Assembly (NCBI GenBank): GCA_902478785.1
Contig: CABSMJ010000003.1
Location: forward strand, 124,001-188,000
Length of the DNA stretch: 64,000 nt
Direction of reading: 5' to 3'
DNA from: an uncultured Oscillospiraceae bacterium
GTDB lineage: Bacteria; Bacillota; Clostridia; Oscillospirales; Oscillospiraceae
Shown here: positions 31,248-39,679 of the stretch, piece by piece
How the letters are laid out: every line of letters begins with the position of its first letter
Numbering within the stretch: the first letter of the stretch is position 1
Notes under the pieces: generated by a model
The model's database searches: none
The model's input: only the letters and a program-made list of their open reading frames with translations
Told to the model about the DNA's origin: nothing
Made by a program: the position numbers and the translations under genes

Positions 31248-33536
31248 TCAGTCCTGGATCAGCCCGGCCTCTTTGAACTTGGCATAGAGGACGTGGGGCG
31301 TTATGGGGGCCCGGTCAATGGCCACGCCGGTGGCCTGCAAAATGGCGTTGCGGATGGCGGGAGCCGGGCTGCAGGCCGGAGGCTCACCCAGGGCCTTTGT
31401 ACCGTAGGGCGAGGTGGGCTCCGGATTCTCCACGAACTCCGCCTGGAGATGGGGATGGTCCATGAAGGTGGAGAGCTTGTAGTCCAGCAGGTTGTTGTTC
31501 AGGGGCCTGCCCGTCTTGGGGTCGAACTTCAGCTCCTCGCTGAGGCCAAAGCCGATGCCCATGGACATGCCGCCGTGGACCTGGGCCTCCGCCAGCGCCG
31601 GGTTGATAAGCCGTCCACAGTCGTGGACGTTTACAATGTTCAGTAGTTTTACTTTACACATAGGAATGTCCACTTCCACCTCGGCAAAGGTGCAACCGAA
31701 GGAGTAGGCGTTGGACTTGATCTGGGCCGTGGACTCGGCGGTGAGGTGCTGACTGTGGCTGAGGCTGTACAGGGCCTCGGTGGCCAGCTCGCCCAGAGTC
31801 ATCAGCTCTTGCCCGTCGCTGGTGCGGACGATCTTGCCCTCCACCAGGTCCAGATTGCTCACCGGCATCCGCGTCAGCTCATGGGCATAGGCCAGGATCC
31901 GCTCCTTGAGCAGCTGGCCGGTCTGGCGGATGGAAAAGCCGCCGATGTAGGTCTGGCGGGAGGCGTAGGCGCCCAGACCGAAGGGGGTGACGTCGGTGTC
32001 CTGGGTGGAAACCACGTGGACGTCCTCAAAGGGGATACCCACGGCATCGGCGGCCATCTGGGCGTAAGCGGTGTCGCAGCCCTGGCCGATCTCGGTCTCG
32101 CCGGTCTGGACCTGGATGGAGCCGTCCTGGTTGAGGACCATGCGGCAGGAGGAAGACTCCAGGGAGATGGGCCAAACGGCGGTGTTATACCAGAAGAGGG
32201 CCATGCCCACACCCCGGCGCACCGGGCCGGTCTGGTGCGCATAGGCCTTGCGCTTTTCGGTATAGCCGATGGCGGCCATGCCCTTGTCCATGACCTGGTT
32301 GAAGGTGTCGAAATAGTTCTCGTTCTTGCTGAAGCCGTCCTTGAAGCCCACAGGCATCACCACCTGGCGGCGGTATTCCACCGGGTCACGGCCCAAGGCC
32401 TTGGCCACATCGTCCAGATGGGACTCCCCGGCCCACATGGCCTGGGGGATGCCGTAGCCCCGCATGGCGCCGGCGGTGGGCATATTGGTATAGACCGTCC
32501 AGGCGTCGCCCTCAATGTTGGGGCAGGGATAGAGCTGCGGGAAGGCGTTGACGCCCTTGGCGTTGACGCCGTGGCCGTGGGAGGCATAGGCTCCCTGATT
32601 GGAAAAGGCCTCGATCTTTCGGGCGGCAAAGGTGCCGTCCGGCCGGACCCAGGAGATGATGTGGGTGCGGATGGCGTGGCGGACCCGGTTGCTGACGAAG
32701 GTCTCCTCCCGGGCGCAGTCGATCTTCACCAGACGGCCGCCCAGCTGGGTGGTGAGCCAGGCGCACAAGGGCTCATAGAGGGCGTCCTGCTTGTTGCCGA
32801 AGCCTCCGCCGATATAGGGCTTGATGAGCCGGACCTTGCCCCAGGGAATCCCCAAAGCCTGGCCGCAGATGCGGCGGACGATGTGGGGGATCTGGGTGGA
32901 GCTGGTGACAATGACCCGCCCCGCCTCCATGTGGGCGGTGCAGACGTGGTTTTCAATGTGGCAGTGCTGAACGGTGGGGGTGTCGTACCAGCCCTCCACC
33001 TTGATGAGGCCCTCCTCCCGGATGGCCTCCTGATAGTTACCGTTGCGGATCTCCGTATGGCCCAGGATATTGCCGGGGAACTCCTCGTGAATCTGGGGGG
33101 CGTCGGGCTTCATGGCCTCCTGCACGTCCAGCACAAAGGGAAGTTCCTCATACTCCACCTTCAGGGCCCGGACGCCCTGCATGGCAGCCACCTCATCCTC
33201 CGCCACCACCACGGCCACGTCGTCGCCGTAGTACCGGACGTGGCGGTTCAGCAGCAGCCGGTCAGCCACATCCTGGTGACCGGGGTCCGTGGACCAGGGG
33301 TGTCCCGCCGTGGGGAAGGGCAGGTCGGGTACGTCAAAGCAGGTCAGCACCTTTACCACACCGGGGATCGCCTCCGCCCCGGAGGTGTCCACGGATTTCA
33401 CCCACCCGTGGGCGATCTCGGCGTGCTTGACCTTGGCAATGAGCGCACTTTTATCGCACAGGTCATCGGTGTACTTGGCCCGGCCTGTTACCTTGTCGTA
33501 TGCGTCCACGCGGATCTTTTTCTCTCCTACGCTCAT
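31248..33536 (-). CDS. xdhA: Xanthine dehydrogenase molybdenum-binding subunit
   Basis: The 762-residue catalytic subunit hydroxylates a purine or related heterocycle. It has the N-terminal a/b hammerhead domain (VTGRAKYTDDLC, about residues 16-27) and Mo-cofactor segments such as PYIGGGFGNKQDALYEPL. Others are AGAMRGYGIPQAMWAGESHLDDVA and TGETEIGQGCDTAYAQMAADAVGI. The active-site glutamate is expected in GTKALGEPP near the C-terminus (LGEPPACSPAPAIRNAIL). Substrate is not fixed by the sequence: xanthine, hypoxanthine or nicotinate-type rings are all possible. It heads the operon. Confidence 0.95.
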   Translation of the reverse strand: MSVGEKKIRVDAYDKVTGRAKYTDDLCDKSALIAKVKHAEIAHGWVKSVDTSGAEAIPGVVKVLTCFDVPDLPFPTAGHPWSTDPGHQDVADRLLLNRHVRYYGDDVAVVVAEDEVAAMQGVRALKVEYEELPFVLDVQEAMKPDAPQIHEEFPGNILGHTEIRNGNYQEAIREEGLIKVEGWYDTPTVQHCHIENHVCTAHMEAGRVIVTSSTQIPHIVRRICGQALGIPWGKVRLIKPYIGGGFGNKQDALYEPLCAWLTTQLGGRLVKIDCAREETFVSNRVRHAIRTHIISWVRPDGTFAARKIEAFSNQGAYASHGHGVNAKGVNAFPQLYPCPNIEGDAWTVYTNMPTAGAMRGYGIPQAMWAGESHLDDVAKALGRDPVEYRRQVVMPVGFKDGFSKNENYFDTFNQVMDKGMAAIGYTEKRKAYAHQTGPVRRGVGMALFWYNTAVWPISLESSSCRMVLNQDGSIQVQTGETEIGQGCDTAYAQMAADAVGIPFEDVHVVSTQDTDVTPFGLGAYASRQTYIGGFSIRQTGQLLKERILAYAHELTRMPVSNLDLVEGKIVRTSDGQELMTLGELATEALYSLSHSQHLTAESTAQIKSNAYSFGCTFAEVEVDIPMCKVKLLNIVNVHDCGRLINPALAEAQVHGGMSMGIGFGLSEELKFDPKTGRPLNNNLLDYKLSTFMDHPHLQAEFVENPEPTSPYGTKALGEPPACSPAPAIRNAILQATGVAIDRAPITPHVLYAKFKEAGLIQD

Positions 33537-33631
33537 CTGGTTCTGGCCTCCTCTGTCCTCTCCGCCCAGGCGGAGCGTTCTCCCAAACTGGGGTCTATGT
33601 TCACTTCTGCTTATACCTACTTGTTTTTTGT

Positions 33632-33637
33632 ATTATA
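33632..33637 (-). promoter_or_regulatory. Extended -10 of the xdhABC operon
   Basis: On the minus strand TGGTATAAT (extended -10) about 95 bases before the xdhA start; the -35 region TTCCAG is poor. Confidence 0.5.
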
Positions 33638-33715
33638 CCATACCCGCCTGGGTCTGGAAAGAGAAAGCGTAGTTCTTCTTAAAGAATATCGCCTCTTCCC
33701 TGCCGCTCCCGGGTC

Positions 33716-33745
33716 TTGACCGAAGGAAATGCGGCAGGGTATACT
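33716..33745 (+). promoter_or_regulatory. Promoter of mocA
   Basis: TTGACC, an 18-base spacer and TATACT, ending 24 bases before the mocA start. It is divergent from the xdh promoter. Confidence 0.6.
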
Positions 33746-33769
33746 GAGAAAAGAAAGGAGGCAGAGAGG

Positions 33770-34378
33770 ATGTGTGCGCAGAATTGCCCGCGCCTTGGCT
33801 GTGTGATCCTGGCCGCCGGCAACGCCCGCCGGTTCGGCTCCAACAAGCTGCTGACTCCCCTGGGCGGCAAGCCGCTGCTGGAATGGGCTTTGGAGGCGGT
33901 GCCGGCCGGAGCCTTCCAGCAGGTGGTGGTTGTGACCCAATATACAGAAGCCGCAAATATTGTAAAGGAGTTTTCCTTTTCATATATTCCAAACGATCAA
34001 CCGGAGGAAGGCCTCAGTCACAGCATCGCCTTGGGGCTGGAGGCGCTGCCTCCTTGTGATGGCGTGCTGTTCCAAGTGGCAGACCAGCCCCTGCTGCGGC
34101 GGGAGAGTGTGGCGGCACTGGTCCGACTTTGGCGGCAGAGGCCGGACCTCCCCGCCGCTCTGGGCCACAGCGGCGTCCGTGGCAACCCCTGCATCTTCCC
34201 CCGGGCCCTGTTCCCGGATCTCCTGGCGCTCACCGGAGACCGGGGCGGCAGCGCCGTTCTCCGCCGCTGGGGCGGGCCGGTGCCCCTGCTGGAAGTGGAG
34301 GAGCAGGAGCTGTGGGACGTGGATAACCAGGAAGCCCTGGAGAAAATTCGGGCCCGCCTGGAATCCCCACATTCTTAA
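33770..34378 (+). CDS. mocA: Molybdenum cofactor cytidylyltransferase (MocA-like)
   Basis: It attaches CMP to molybdopterin, giving the cytosine dinucleotide cofactor that xanthine-dehydrogenase-family enzymes use. The 202-residue nucleotidyltransferase has the signature LAAGNARRFGSNKLLTPLGGKPLL (about residues 12-36; LAAG, R, G, K) and FQVADQPLL, plus VRGNPCIFPRALFPDLLALTGDRGG. A long ORF extends upstream, but AGGAGG lies nine bases before the ATG at 33770. It is divergent from the xdh operon and just upstream of the fused hydroxylase, consistent with a shared cofactor supply. Confidence 0.92.
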   Translation: MCAQNCPRLGCVILAAGNARRFGSNKLLTPLGGKPLLEWALEAVPAGAFQQVVVVTQYTEAANIVKEFSFSYIPNDQPEEGLSHSIALGLEALPPCDGVLFQVADQPLLRRESVAALVRLWRQRPDLPAALGHSGVRGNPCIFPRALFPDLLALTGDRGGSAVLRRWGGPVPLLEVEEQELWDVDNQEALEKIRARLESPHS

Positions 34379-34393
34379 CCGGCGAAGAGAAGA

Positions 34394-34427
34394 AAAGATC
34401 CCCCGGCTGAGCCGGGGGATCTTTTTT
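34394..34427 (+). terminator. Terminator between mocA and the fused hydroxylase
   Basis: AGATCCCCCGGC pairs with GCCGGGGGATCT around TGA with a following T6; it is bidirectional. Confidence 0.92.
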
Positions 34428-34456
34428 CTCTTTTGGTTTGCCTTTCAGGCTGCCCC

Positions 34457-37009
34457 TCACTTCTTTCGGCTGTACGGCGTGTCCTCCAGGGGCAGGCTGG
34501 TGCGACGCTTGCCGTCAAAGCGGTAATAGGCGTCGGCAATGGCGGGCGCAGTGGGGATGGCGGTGATCTCACCGATGCCGATGGCGCCGCAGGCCACACT
34601 CAGGCCTGGCTTTTCTATCACGATGGCCTTGATCTCCGGGATCTGATTGGCTCGGAACAGACCCAGGGTGCCGAACTTGGCGGTGGGGCGGCAGTTGTCC
34701 AGGGGGAACTGCTCCGTCAGGGCAAAGCCCATGGACATGACCACGCCGCCCTCGATCTGCCCCTCGCAGGACAGGGGATTCACCGCCTTGCCCACATCGT
34801 GGGCCGCCACCATCTGGCGGATCCTGCCGCTGTCGTCCAGGATGCAGATCTGGGTGGCATAGCCGTAGGCGATATGGCTCACCGGGTTGCGCACATCGGC
34901 GCCCAGGGGATCGGTTTTGCCCAGGTAAGTGCCCCGGAACTCCCTGCCCTCCAGGCTCTCCAGAGGCCCCTCTTTCAGCGCCTCCGTCAGCAGCTCACAG
35001 GCCCGGCGGCAGGCCTCGCCGGTGAACAGCGTCTGGCGGGAACCGGAGGTGGTGCCGGAGTCGGGGGCGGAGAAGGTGTTGGACCGCTCGTACACCACCT
35101 GCTCCGGGGAAATGCCGGTCTGGTCGCAGACCATCTGGGTCAGCACTGTGCCCAGGCCCTGGCCGATGCAGGAGGCACCGGCCAGGATATGCACCTTGCC
35201 CTCCCGAACCAGCAGCCGCACCCGGCCGGTGTCCGGGATGCCCACGCCCACGCCGGCATTTTTCATGGCGCAGGCCAAGCCCACATATTTGGCGGAGTCG
35301 TAATAGGGCTTCACCGCCTCCAAGGTCTCCACCAGGCCGGTGGAGTCGTCCACGATCTGGCCGTTGGGCAGCTCCTGCCCCGGGCGGATGGCATTGCGGT
35401 AGCGGATCTCCCAGGGGGTGATGCCCACAATGTCGGCCATCTCGTTAAGCAGGCTCTCGATGGCAAAGCAGGTCTGGGTCACGCCGAAGCCCCGGAAGGC
35501 GCCGGCAGGGGGATTGTTGGTATAGTAGGCGTAGCCGTCGATCTGGAAATTCTGATAGTTATAAGGCCCGGCGGCGTGGGTGCAGGCCCGTTCCAGCACC
35601 GGCCCGCCCAGAGAGGCGTAGGCGCCGGTGTCAGCGATGACGTTGGCCGCCACGCCCTGAATGATGCCGTTTTCATCGCAGCCCAGGGCAAACTCCATCT
35701 CCATGGGGTGGCGCTTGGGATGGATGAGAAGGCTCTCCGCCCGGCTCAGCTTCACCTTCACCGGCCGCTTGGTCAGATAGGCCACCAGGGCGGCGTGGTG
35801 CTGGACCGTCACGTCCTCCTTGCCGCCAAATCCGCCGCCCACCAGGCAATTTTGCACCTTCACCAGCTCCGGCGGCAGGCCCAGCATCCGCATGGTCTCC
35901 TGCTGGGTGTCATAGACGCCCTGGTCCGAGGACAGGATCATGACCCCTTCCCCATCGGGATAGGCCACGGCGCACTCCGGCTCCAGGAAGGCGTGCTCCG
36001 TAAAGGGTGTGGTAAAGCTGCGGGTGAGGACATGCTTGGACCGGGCAATGGCCAGGGCCGCGTTGCCCCGCTGGATGTGCTTATGGGCCAGCAGATTGCC
36101 CGAGCGGTGGACCAAAGGCGCGTCAAAGAGCATGGCCTCCTTGGGGGAGCGGACACAGGGCAGCTCCTCGTACTCCACCTCCACCAGTTCCTTGGCCTGA
36201 GCCAGGATCTCCTGGGTCTCGGCAGCCACGATGCAGATGGCGTCCCCCAGATAGTGGGTGATGTCCCCCACGGCGATCATGGTGTCCCAGTCCTTCACCA
36301 GGTGGCCCACCTTGTTGATGCCGGGGATGTCCTCGGCAGTGAACACGCCCACCACCCCCGGCAGCGCCCTGGCTTTCTCCGTGTGGATGGCCAGGACCCG
36401 GGCCCGGGGATAGCGGGAACGGACCGCGCTGGCATAGATCATGCCGTCCAGATAGATGTCGTCGGGATACTGTCCGGTGCCCAGCACCTTCTCCCGCACG
36501 TCCACCCGGTGGACCCGGCTGCCCAGATGCCAGTCCTTCTCCGGCTCCGGCAGGCGGCCTGTGCGGAAGATCTCCGCCGCCAGCAAAATGGCCCGGATGA
36601 TCTTCACATAGCCGGTGCAGCGGCAGATGTTGTTGCGGATGGCGTAGGCGGCCTCCTCCTCGGTGGGCTGAGGATTCACGTCCAGCAGCGCCTTGGCCGA
36701 GAGGACCATGCCCGGGATGCAAAAGCCGCACTGGACCGCCCCCGCCTCGCCAAAGGCGTAGGTATAGACCTCTTTTTCAAAGTCGCTGAGGCCCTCCACC
36801 GTCACCACCGACTTGCCCTGGAGCTTGTCGGTCTGCTGGATGCAGGCCCGGACAGGCTTGCCGTCCACCAGAACGGTGCAGGTGCCGCAGGCGCCCTCGC
36901 TGCACCCGTCTTTGACCGACGTCAAGCGCAGCTCGTCCCGCAGATACCGCAGCAGCTTTTGATTTTTCTCCACGGTGACGGTTTTTCCGTTTACGGTAAA
37001 TGTTGCCAT
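34457..37009 (-). CDS. Selenium-dependent xanthine dehydrogenase-like molybdenum hydroxylase (fused 2Fe-2S and Mo domains)
   Basis: The 850-residue protein joins an N-terminal 2Fe-2S part (C36, C41, C44, C56; C94, C97, C129, C131) to the full Mo-binding catalytic domains from about residue 165. It has no FAD domain. The motif VGGGFGGKEDVTVQHHAAL and the tail RFDGKRRTSLPLEDTPY fit the XdhSe group, in which selenium is a labile ligand on molybdenum, not selenocysteine. The start at 37009 follows AAGGAG. Electrons may pass to a separate flavoprotein, possibly XdhB, or to ferredoxin; that is inference. The substrate is unproven. Confidence 0.87.
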   Translation of the reverse strand: MATFTVNGKTVTVEKNQKLLRYLRDELRLTSVKDGCSEGACGTCTVLVDGKPVRACIQQTDKLQGKSVVTVEGLSDFEKEVYTYAFGEAGAVQCGFCIPGMVLSAKALLDVNPQPTEEEAAYAIRNNICRCTGYVKIIRAILLAAEIFRTGRLPEPEKDWHLGSRVHRVDVREKVLGTGQYPDDIYLDGMIYASAVRSRYPRARVLAIHTEKARALPGVVGVFTAEDIPGINKVGHLVKDWDTMIAVGDITHYLGDAICIVAAETQEILAQAKELVEVEYEELPCVRSPKEAMLFDAPLVHRSGNLLAHKHIQRGNAALAIARSKHVLTRSFTTPFTEHAFLEPECAVAYPDGEGVMILSSDQGVYDTQQETMRMLGLPPELVKVQNCLVGGGFGGKEDVTVQHHAALVAYLTKRPVKVKLSRAESLLIHPKRHPMEMEFALGCDENGIIQGVAANVIADTGAYASLGGPVLERACTHAAGPYNYQNFQIDGYAYYTNNPPAGAFRGFGVTQTCFAIESLLNEMADIVGITPWEIRYRNAIRPGQELPNGQIVDDSTGLVETLEAVKPYYDSAKYVGLACAMKNAGVGVGIPDTGRVRLLVREGKVHILAGASCIGQGLGTVLTQMVCDQTGISPEQVVYERSNTFSAPDSGTTSGSRQTLFTGEACRRACELLTEALKEGPLESLEGREFRGTYLGKTDPLGADVRNPVSHIAYGYATQICILDDSGRIRQMVAAHDVGKAVNPLSCEGQIEGGVVMSMGFALTEQFPLDNCRPTAKFGTLGLFRANQIPEIKAIVIEKPGLSVACGAIGIGEITAIPTAPAIADAYYRFDGKRRTSLPLEDTPYSRKK

Positions 37010-37099
37010 AGCGCGCATCTCCTTGTTCCCGGTGCTACTGCGGAGCAGGTCAAGCGCCTCTCCCACAGAGTTTCCCGTCTTGTTCCGTTGGTTTTCCTC

Positions 37100-37128
37100 A
37101 TCATACTATACGGGGGCCGAAACCGCAA
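37100..37128 (-). promoter_or_regulatory. Probable promoter of the fused hydroxylase gene
   Basis: On the minus strand TTGCGG, a 17-base spacer and TATGAT, about 90 bases before the start codon. Confidence 0.45.
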
Positions 37129-37157
37129 GGGAGAAATCAAAAAAGTTTTTTGCCGCC

Positions 37158-37802
37158 TTAAACTTTTTCAGCTTTCTCCTTTTCCGGCAGTTCCCAACCT
37201 ACCAGCAGGCTCCCCTCCCGGACAGCGACCCGGGCCTGGGGCTCCAGGATATGGTTGCTGACCCCCAGGGGGAACCCGGCGGTGAGGGTGGCGTCACGCA
37301 GGGGATACTGCACCCCCTCCAGATCGATGCCATGGGCGTCGGCCCCCAGGCAGAACACCGACAGCAGTCCCCACTCCACCGTTCGGGAAATGGTGATGGA
37401 CTCATTTTCCAGGGCGGTATAGACAAAGGCGTCGTCATAGAGCCAGGCCCGGGCGCCCTGGCGGCGGAGAAGCAGCAGCATCTGCAGATTGGCCAGGGTA
37501 TGGTCCAGCCGCTTGCCGCCGGTGGCGCCATAGATGTGGAACTCCCGGCAGCCCTTACTCAATCCTACCCGGGCCGCCAGGACCGTGTCCGTGTCGTCCT
37601 TTTCCACCGGCACCTGATAGAGGTTGGGAAAGTCCGGCACCTGCCCCAGGGAGTCAAAGTCTCCCAGCAGCAGATCCGGCGTCAATCCCACCTGCTGGCA
37701 GGTCCGGAGCCCGGCATCCGCCGCTATGATATATTCCCCGGGACGGGGCTTTCGATACAGCCCATAGAATGTCCCGGCACCAAAAATAAAACAAGTATCC
37801 AT
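37158..37802 (-). CDS. thiN: Thiamine diphosphokinase
   Basis: It makes thiamine diphosphate from thiamine and ATP. The 214-residue protein has the family blocks YIIAADAGLRTCQQVGLTPDLLLGDFDSLG (about residues 24-53), PVEKDDTDTVLAARVGLSKGCREFHIYGATGGKRLDHTLANL (about 65-107, with the catalytic aspartates) and a C-terminal beta domain containing GVQYPLRDATLTAGFPLGVSN. GGAGG precedes the ATG at 37802. It is divergent from an LCP gene; no thiamine riboswitch is visible in the leader. It also differs from neighbours in that nothing nearby uses thiamine. Confidence 0.95.
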   Translation of the reverse strand: MDTCFIFGAGTFYGLYRKPRPGEYIIAADAGLRTCQQVGLTPDLLLGDFDSLGQVPDFPNLYQVPVEKDDTDTVLAARVGLSKGCREFHIYGATGGKRLDHTLANLQMLLLLRRQGARAWLYDDAFVYTALENESITISRTVEWGLLSVFCLGADAHGIDLEGVQYPLRDATLTAGFPLGVSNHILEPQARVAVREGSLLVGWELPEKEKAEKV

Positions 37803-37905
37803 ATGTTCCACCTCCGGCAGCCCTGCCGCCTGTCTCTTTTGTCAGCCTCTCTCCCCCGCTCCCCGGCATCCGGCGACGGGGAGGGCTGTCTATTTTCTTT
37901 GCTTC

Positions 37906-37934
37906 ATTGTAGCATATCCCCCTCCACTTGACAA
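37906..37934 (-). promoter_or_regulatory. Promoter of thiN
   Basis: On the minus strand TTGTCA, a 17-base spacer ending TGC and TACAAT. The gap 37935-38050 has nothing else I can support. Confidence 0.6.
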
Positions 37935-38050
37935 ACCTCAAAGGGTCAGCCAGGCGGTTCTCATGGTGCATCCTGCACAGGTTTTTTTCGCAGGTATTGG
38001 CAGATTTATAGATTCTTCCGGTTCCACCAGGCAAATTTCAGCAGCATCCG

Positions 38051-38078
38051 TTGCTTTTTTCCCTCCCTGCGATATGAT
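38051..38078 (+). promoter_or_regulatory. Probable promoter of the LCP gene
   Basis: TTGCTT, a 16-base spacer and TATGAT, about 80 bases before the start codon. Confidence 0.5.
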
Positions 38079-38159
38079 AGGGACAGAGCAAGCAGCGTCT
38101 TTCCGAGGCGGCAGAATTGACCTATCCGCCGCTTCAGACGGCTGAAAAAGGAGAGGACT

Positions 38160-39584
38160 ATGGAAAGAGAGAGAAGACAGCGGGACAGTATGCCGCCGTC
38201 AGGGCATCACGGAAAACAGAAAAAGTCTCTGAGCTCCCGGCAGAAGTTTCTGCGGGCAGCGGTGATCGTTCTGGTTTTGGGTCTGGGACTGGCCTTGGCG
38301 TACGGCGCCCTGTTTGTAAGGCCCAGCCTGCCCGGTGAGGCCGAGGGGTCCCAGAACGAGGAACTGGACTGGGGCGATGGGGTCCGCCCCAGAGCCAGCG
38401 GCGCGCGCAAAAGCAAGGACTTCTACACCGTGCTGATCCTGGGCCGGGACACGGGAGGCGGCGGCAACACGGACACCATGCTGCTGGCCTCCTATGACGT
38501 GACCAACCAGCAGGCCACGGTCATGTCCATTCCCCGGGATACCATGGTCAACGTCTCCTGGGACGTGAAGAAGATCAACTCCGTCTACAACAGCTGCGGC
38601 AGAGGAGACAAGGGCATCCAGGGCCTCTACCAGGAGATTTCCCAGCTGGTGGGCTTTGAGCCGGACTACCAGGTGGTGGTAGAATGGGAGGCCGTGGGCA
38701 AGATCGTAGAGGCCATCGGCGGCGTCTATTTTGATGTGCCCTACACCATGGACTACCACGACCCGCTCCAGAACCTGGTGATCGAACAGGAGAAAGGCTA
38801 TCGCCTGCTCAGCGGCGAGGACGCCATGGAGGTGATCCGCTGGCGGAAGAACGACCGCGACAGTCCCTATGGCTATCACAACGGCATCGGCGACTCCGGC
38901 CGGATGGAGGTGCAACAAAGCTTTCTTAAGGCGGTGATCCAGCAGATGATGCAGCCGGCCAACGTCCTGAACATCGGCAAGATTGCCAAGGTGTTTCAGG
39001 AGAATGTCTCCACAGACCTGTCCTTCCAGAACATCCTGTGGTTTAGCAAGCAGGCGTTTTCCGGCGGGCTCTCCATCGACGATGTCACCTTTTTGACCAT
39101 GCCCTGGAAGGGCGCAGAGGCCTGGAGCCGCTACTATCACAGGTATCTGGATTATGTGGTCCCCGTGCCGGACAAGCTGTTGGAGATCGTCAACAACCAA
39201 CTCAGTCCGTTTCAGGAGACCTTTACCCTCAGCGATCTGGACATCATGTCCGTCAACGCCGACGGCTCCCTCCGTTCCACCACCGGCCACCTGGAGGACA
39301 GCCGGGCGGCCCAGGCGCCTACAAGCTCCGTCCCCTCCGGCGGAACACAGTCGAAGGAGCCGAGTCCCTCTACTCCCGGCGCCACTGCGCCGGAGACCAC
39401 AGATCCGACCACGGAGCCTGATGCAGAGTCGCCGGAGACCACAGAGCCGGAGCCTTCTGTGCCGGACACCTCCGTTCAGCCGCCTGCCCAGGAGGAACCC
39501 CCGGTGGAAACGCCAGAGCCTGAGGCTCCGCCGCCCAGCACAGCGGAGGAGCCCGCCAGCACGGTCCCTCCCGCTGATACCTAA
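38160..39584 (+). CDS. LytR-CpsA-Psr (LCP) family cell-wall polymer transferase
   Basis: LCP enzymes attach teichoic-acid-like or capsular polymers to peptidoglycan. The 474-residue protein has a basic cytoplasmic N-terminus, one membrane helix at about 31-52 (AAVIVLVLGLGLALAYGALFV) and the extracellular LCP domain at about 85-300. That domain shows DFYTVLILGRDTGGGGNTDTMLLASYDVTNQQATVMSIPRDTMVNV, with its conserved arginine and aspartate, and GGVYFDVPYTMDY. A Pro/Thr/Glu-rich, low-complexity tail of about 90 residues follows from residue 383, probably crossing the wall. AAGGAG precedes the start. It is monocistronic. Confidence 0.94.
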   Translation: MERERRQRDSMPPSGHHGKQKKSLSSRQKFLRAAVIVLVLGLGLALAYGALFVRPSLPGEAEGSQNEELDWGDGVRPRASGARKSKDFYTVLILGRDTGGGGNTDTMLLASYDVTNQQATVMSIPRDTMVNVSWDVKKINSVYNSCGRGDKGIQGLYQEISQLVGFEPDYQVVVEWEAVGKIVEAIGGVYFDVPYTMDYHDPLQNLVIEQEKGYRLLSGEDAMEVIRWRKNDRDSPYGYHNGIGDSGRMEVQQSFLKAVIQQMMQPANVLNIGKIAKVFQENVSTDLSFQNILWFSKQAFSGGLSIDDVTFLTMPWKGAEAWSRYYHRYLDYVVPVPDKLLEIVNNQLSPFQETFTLSDLDIMSVNADGSLRSTTGHLEDSRAAQAPTSSVPSGGTQSKEPSPSTPGATAPETTDPTTEPDAESPETTEPEPSVPDTSVQPPAQEEPPVETPEPEAPPPSTAEEPASTVPPADT

Positions 39585-39630
39585 GCATTTTCCCGCATAA
39601 GAAGAGTAAAACACAAAGATTTTCCTATAT

Positions 39631-39675
39631 AAAAGTCCGTCTTTCGATCGAAATTTGAAAGACGGACTTTTTTAT
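39631..39675 (+). terminator. Terminator after the LCP gene
   Basis: AAAAGTCCGTCTTTC pairs with GAAAGACGGACTTTT around an 11-base loop, followed by T-rich sequence. It marks the left border of the AT-rich island and faces the minus-strand LysR gene. Confidence 0.92.
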
Positions 39676-39679
39676 TTTA

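Noticed and set aside
34433..37261. 942-codon plus-strand frame opposite the fused hydroxylase
   Set aside because: Histidine/glycine/leucine-rich reading typical of antisense shadow; the minus-strand enzyme is unambiguous.
37803..37905. Thiamine riboswitch upstream of thiN
   Set aside because: No match to the conserved THI-box core in the leader between the promoter and start.
39212..39600. Repetitive Pro/Thr/Glu stretch as a possible DNA repeat array
   Set aside because: It is the low-complexity tail of the LCP protein; units are irregular and there are no spacers, so no CRISPR or tandem array.
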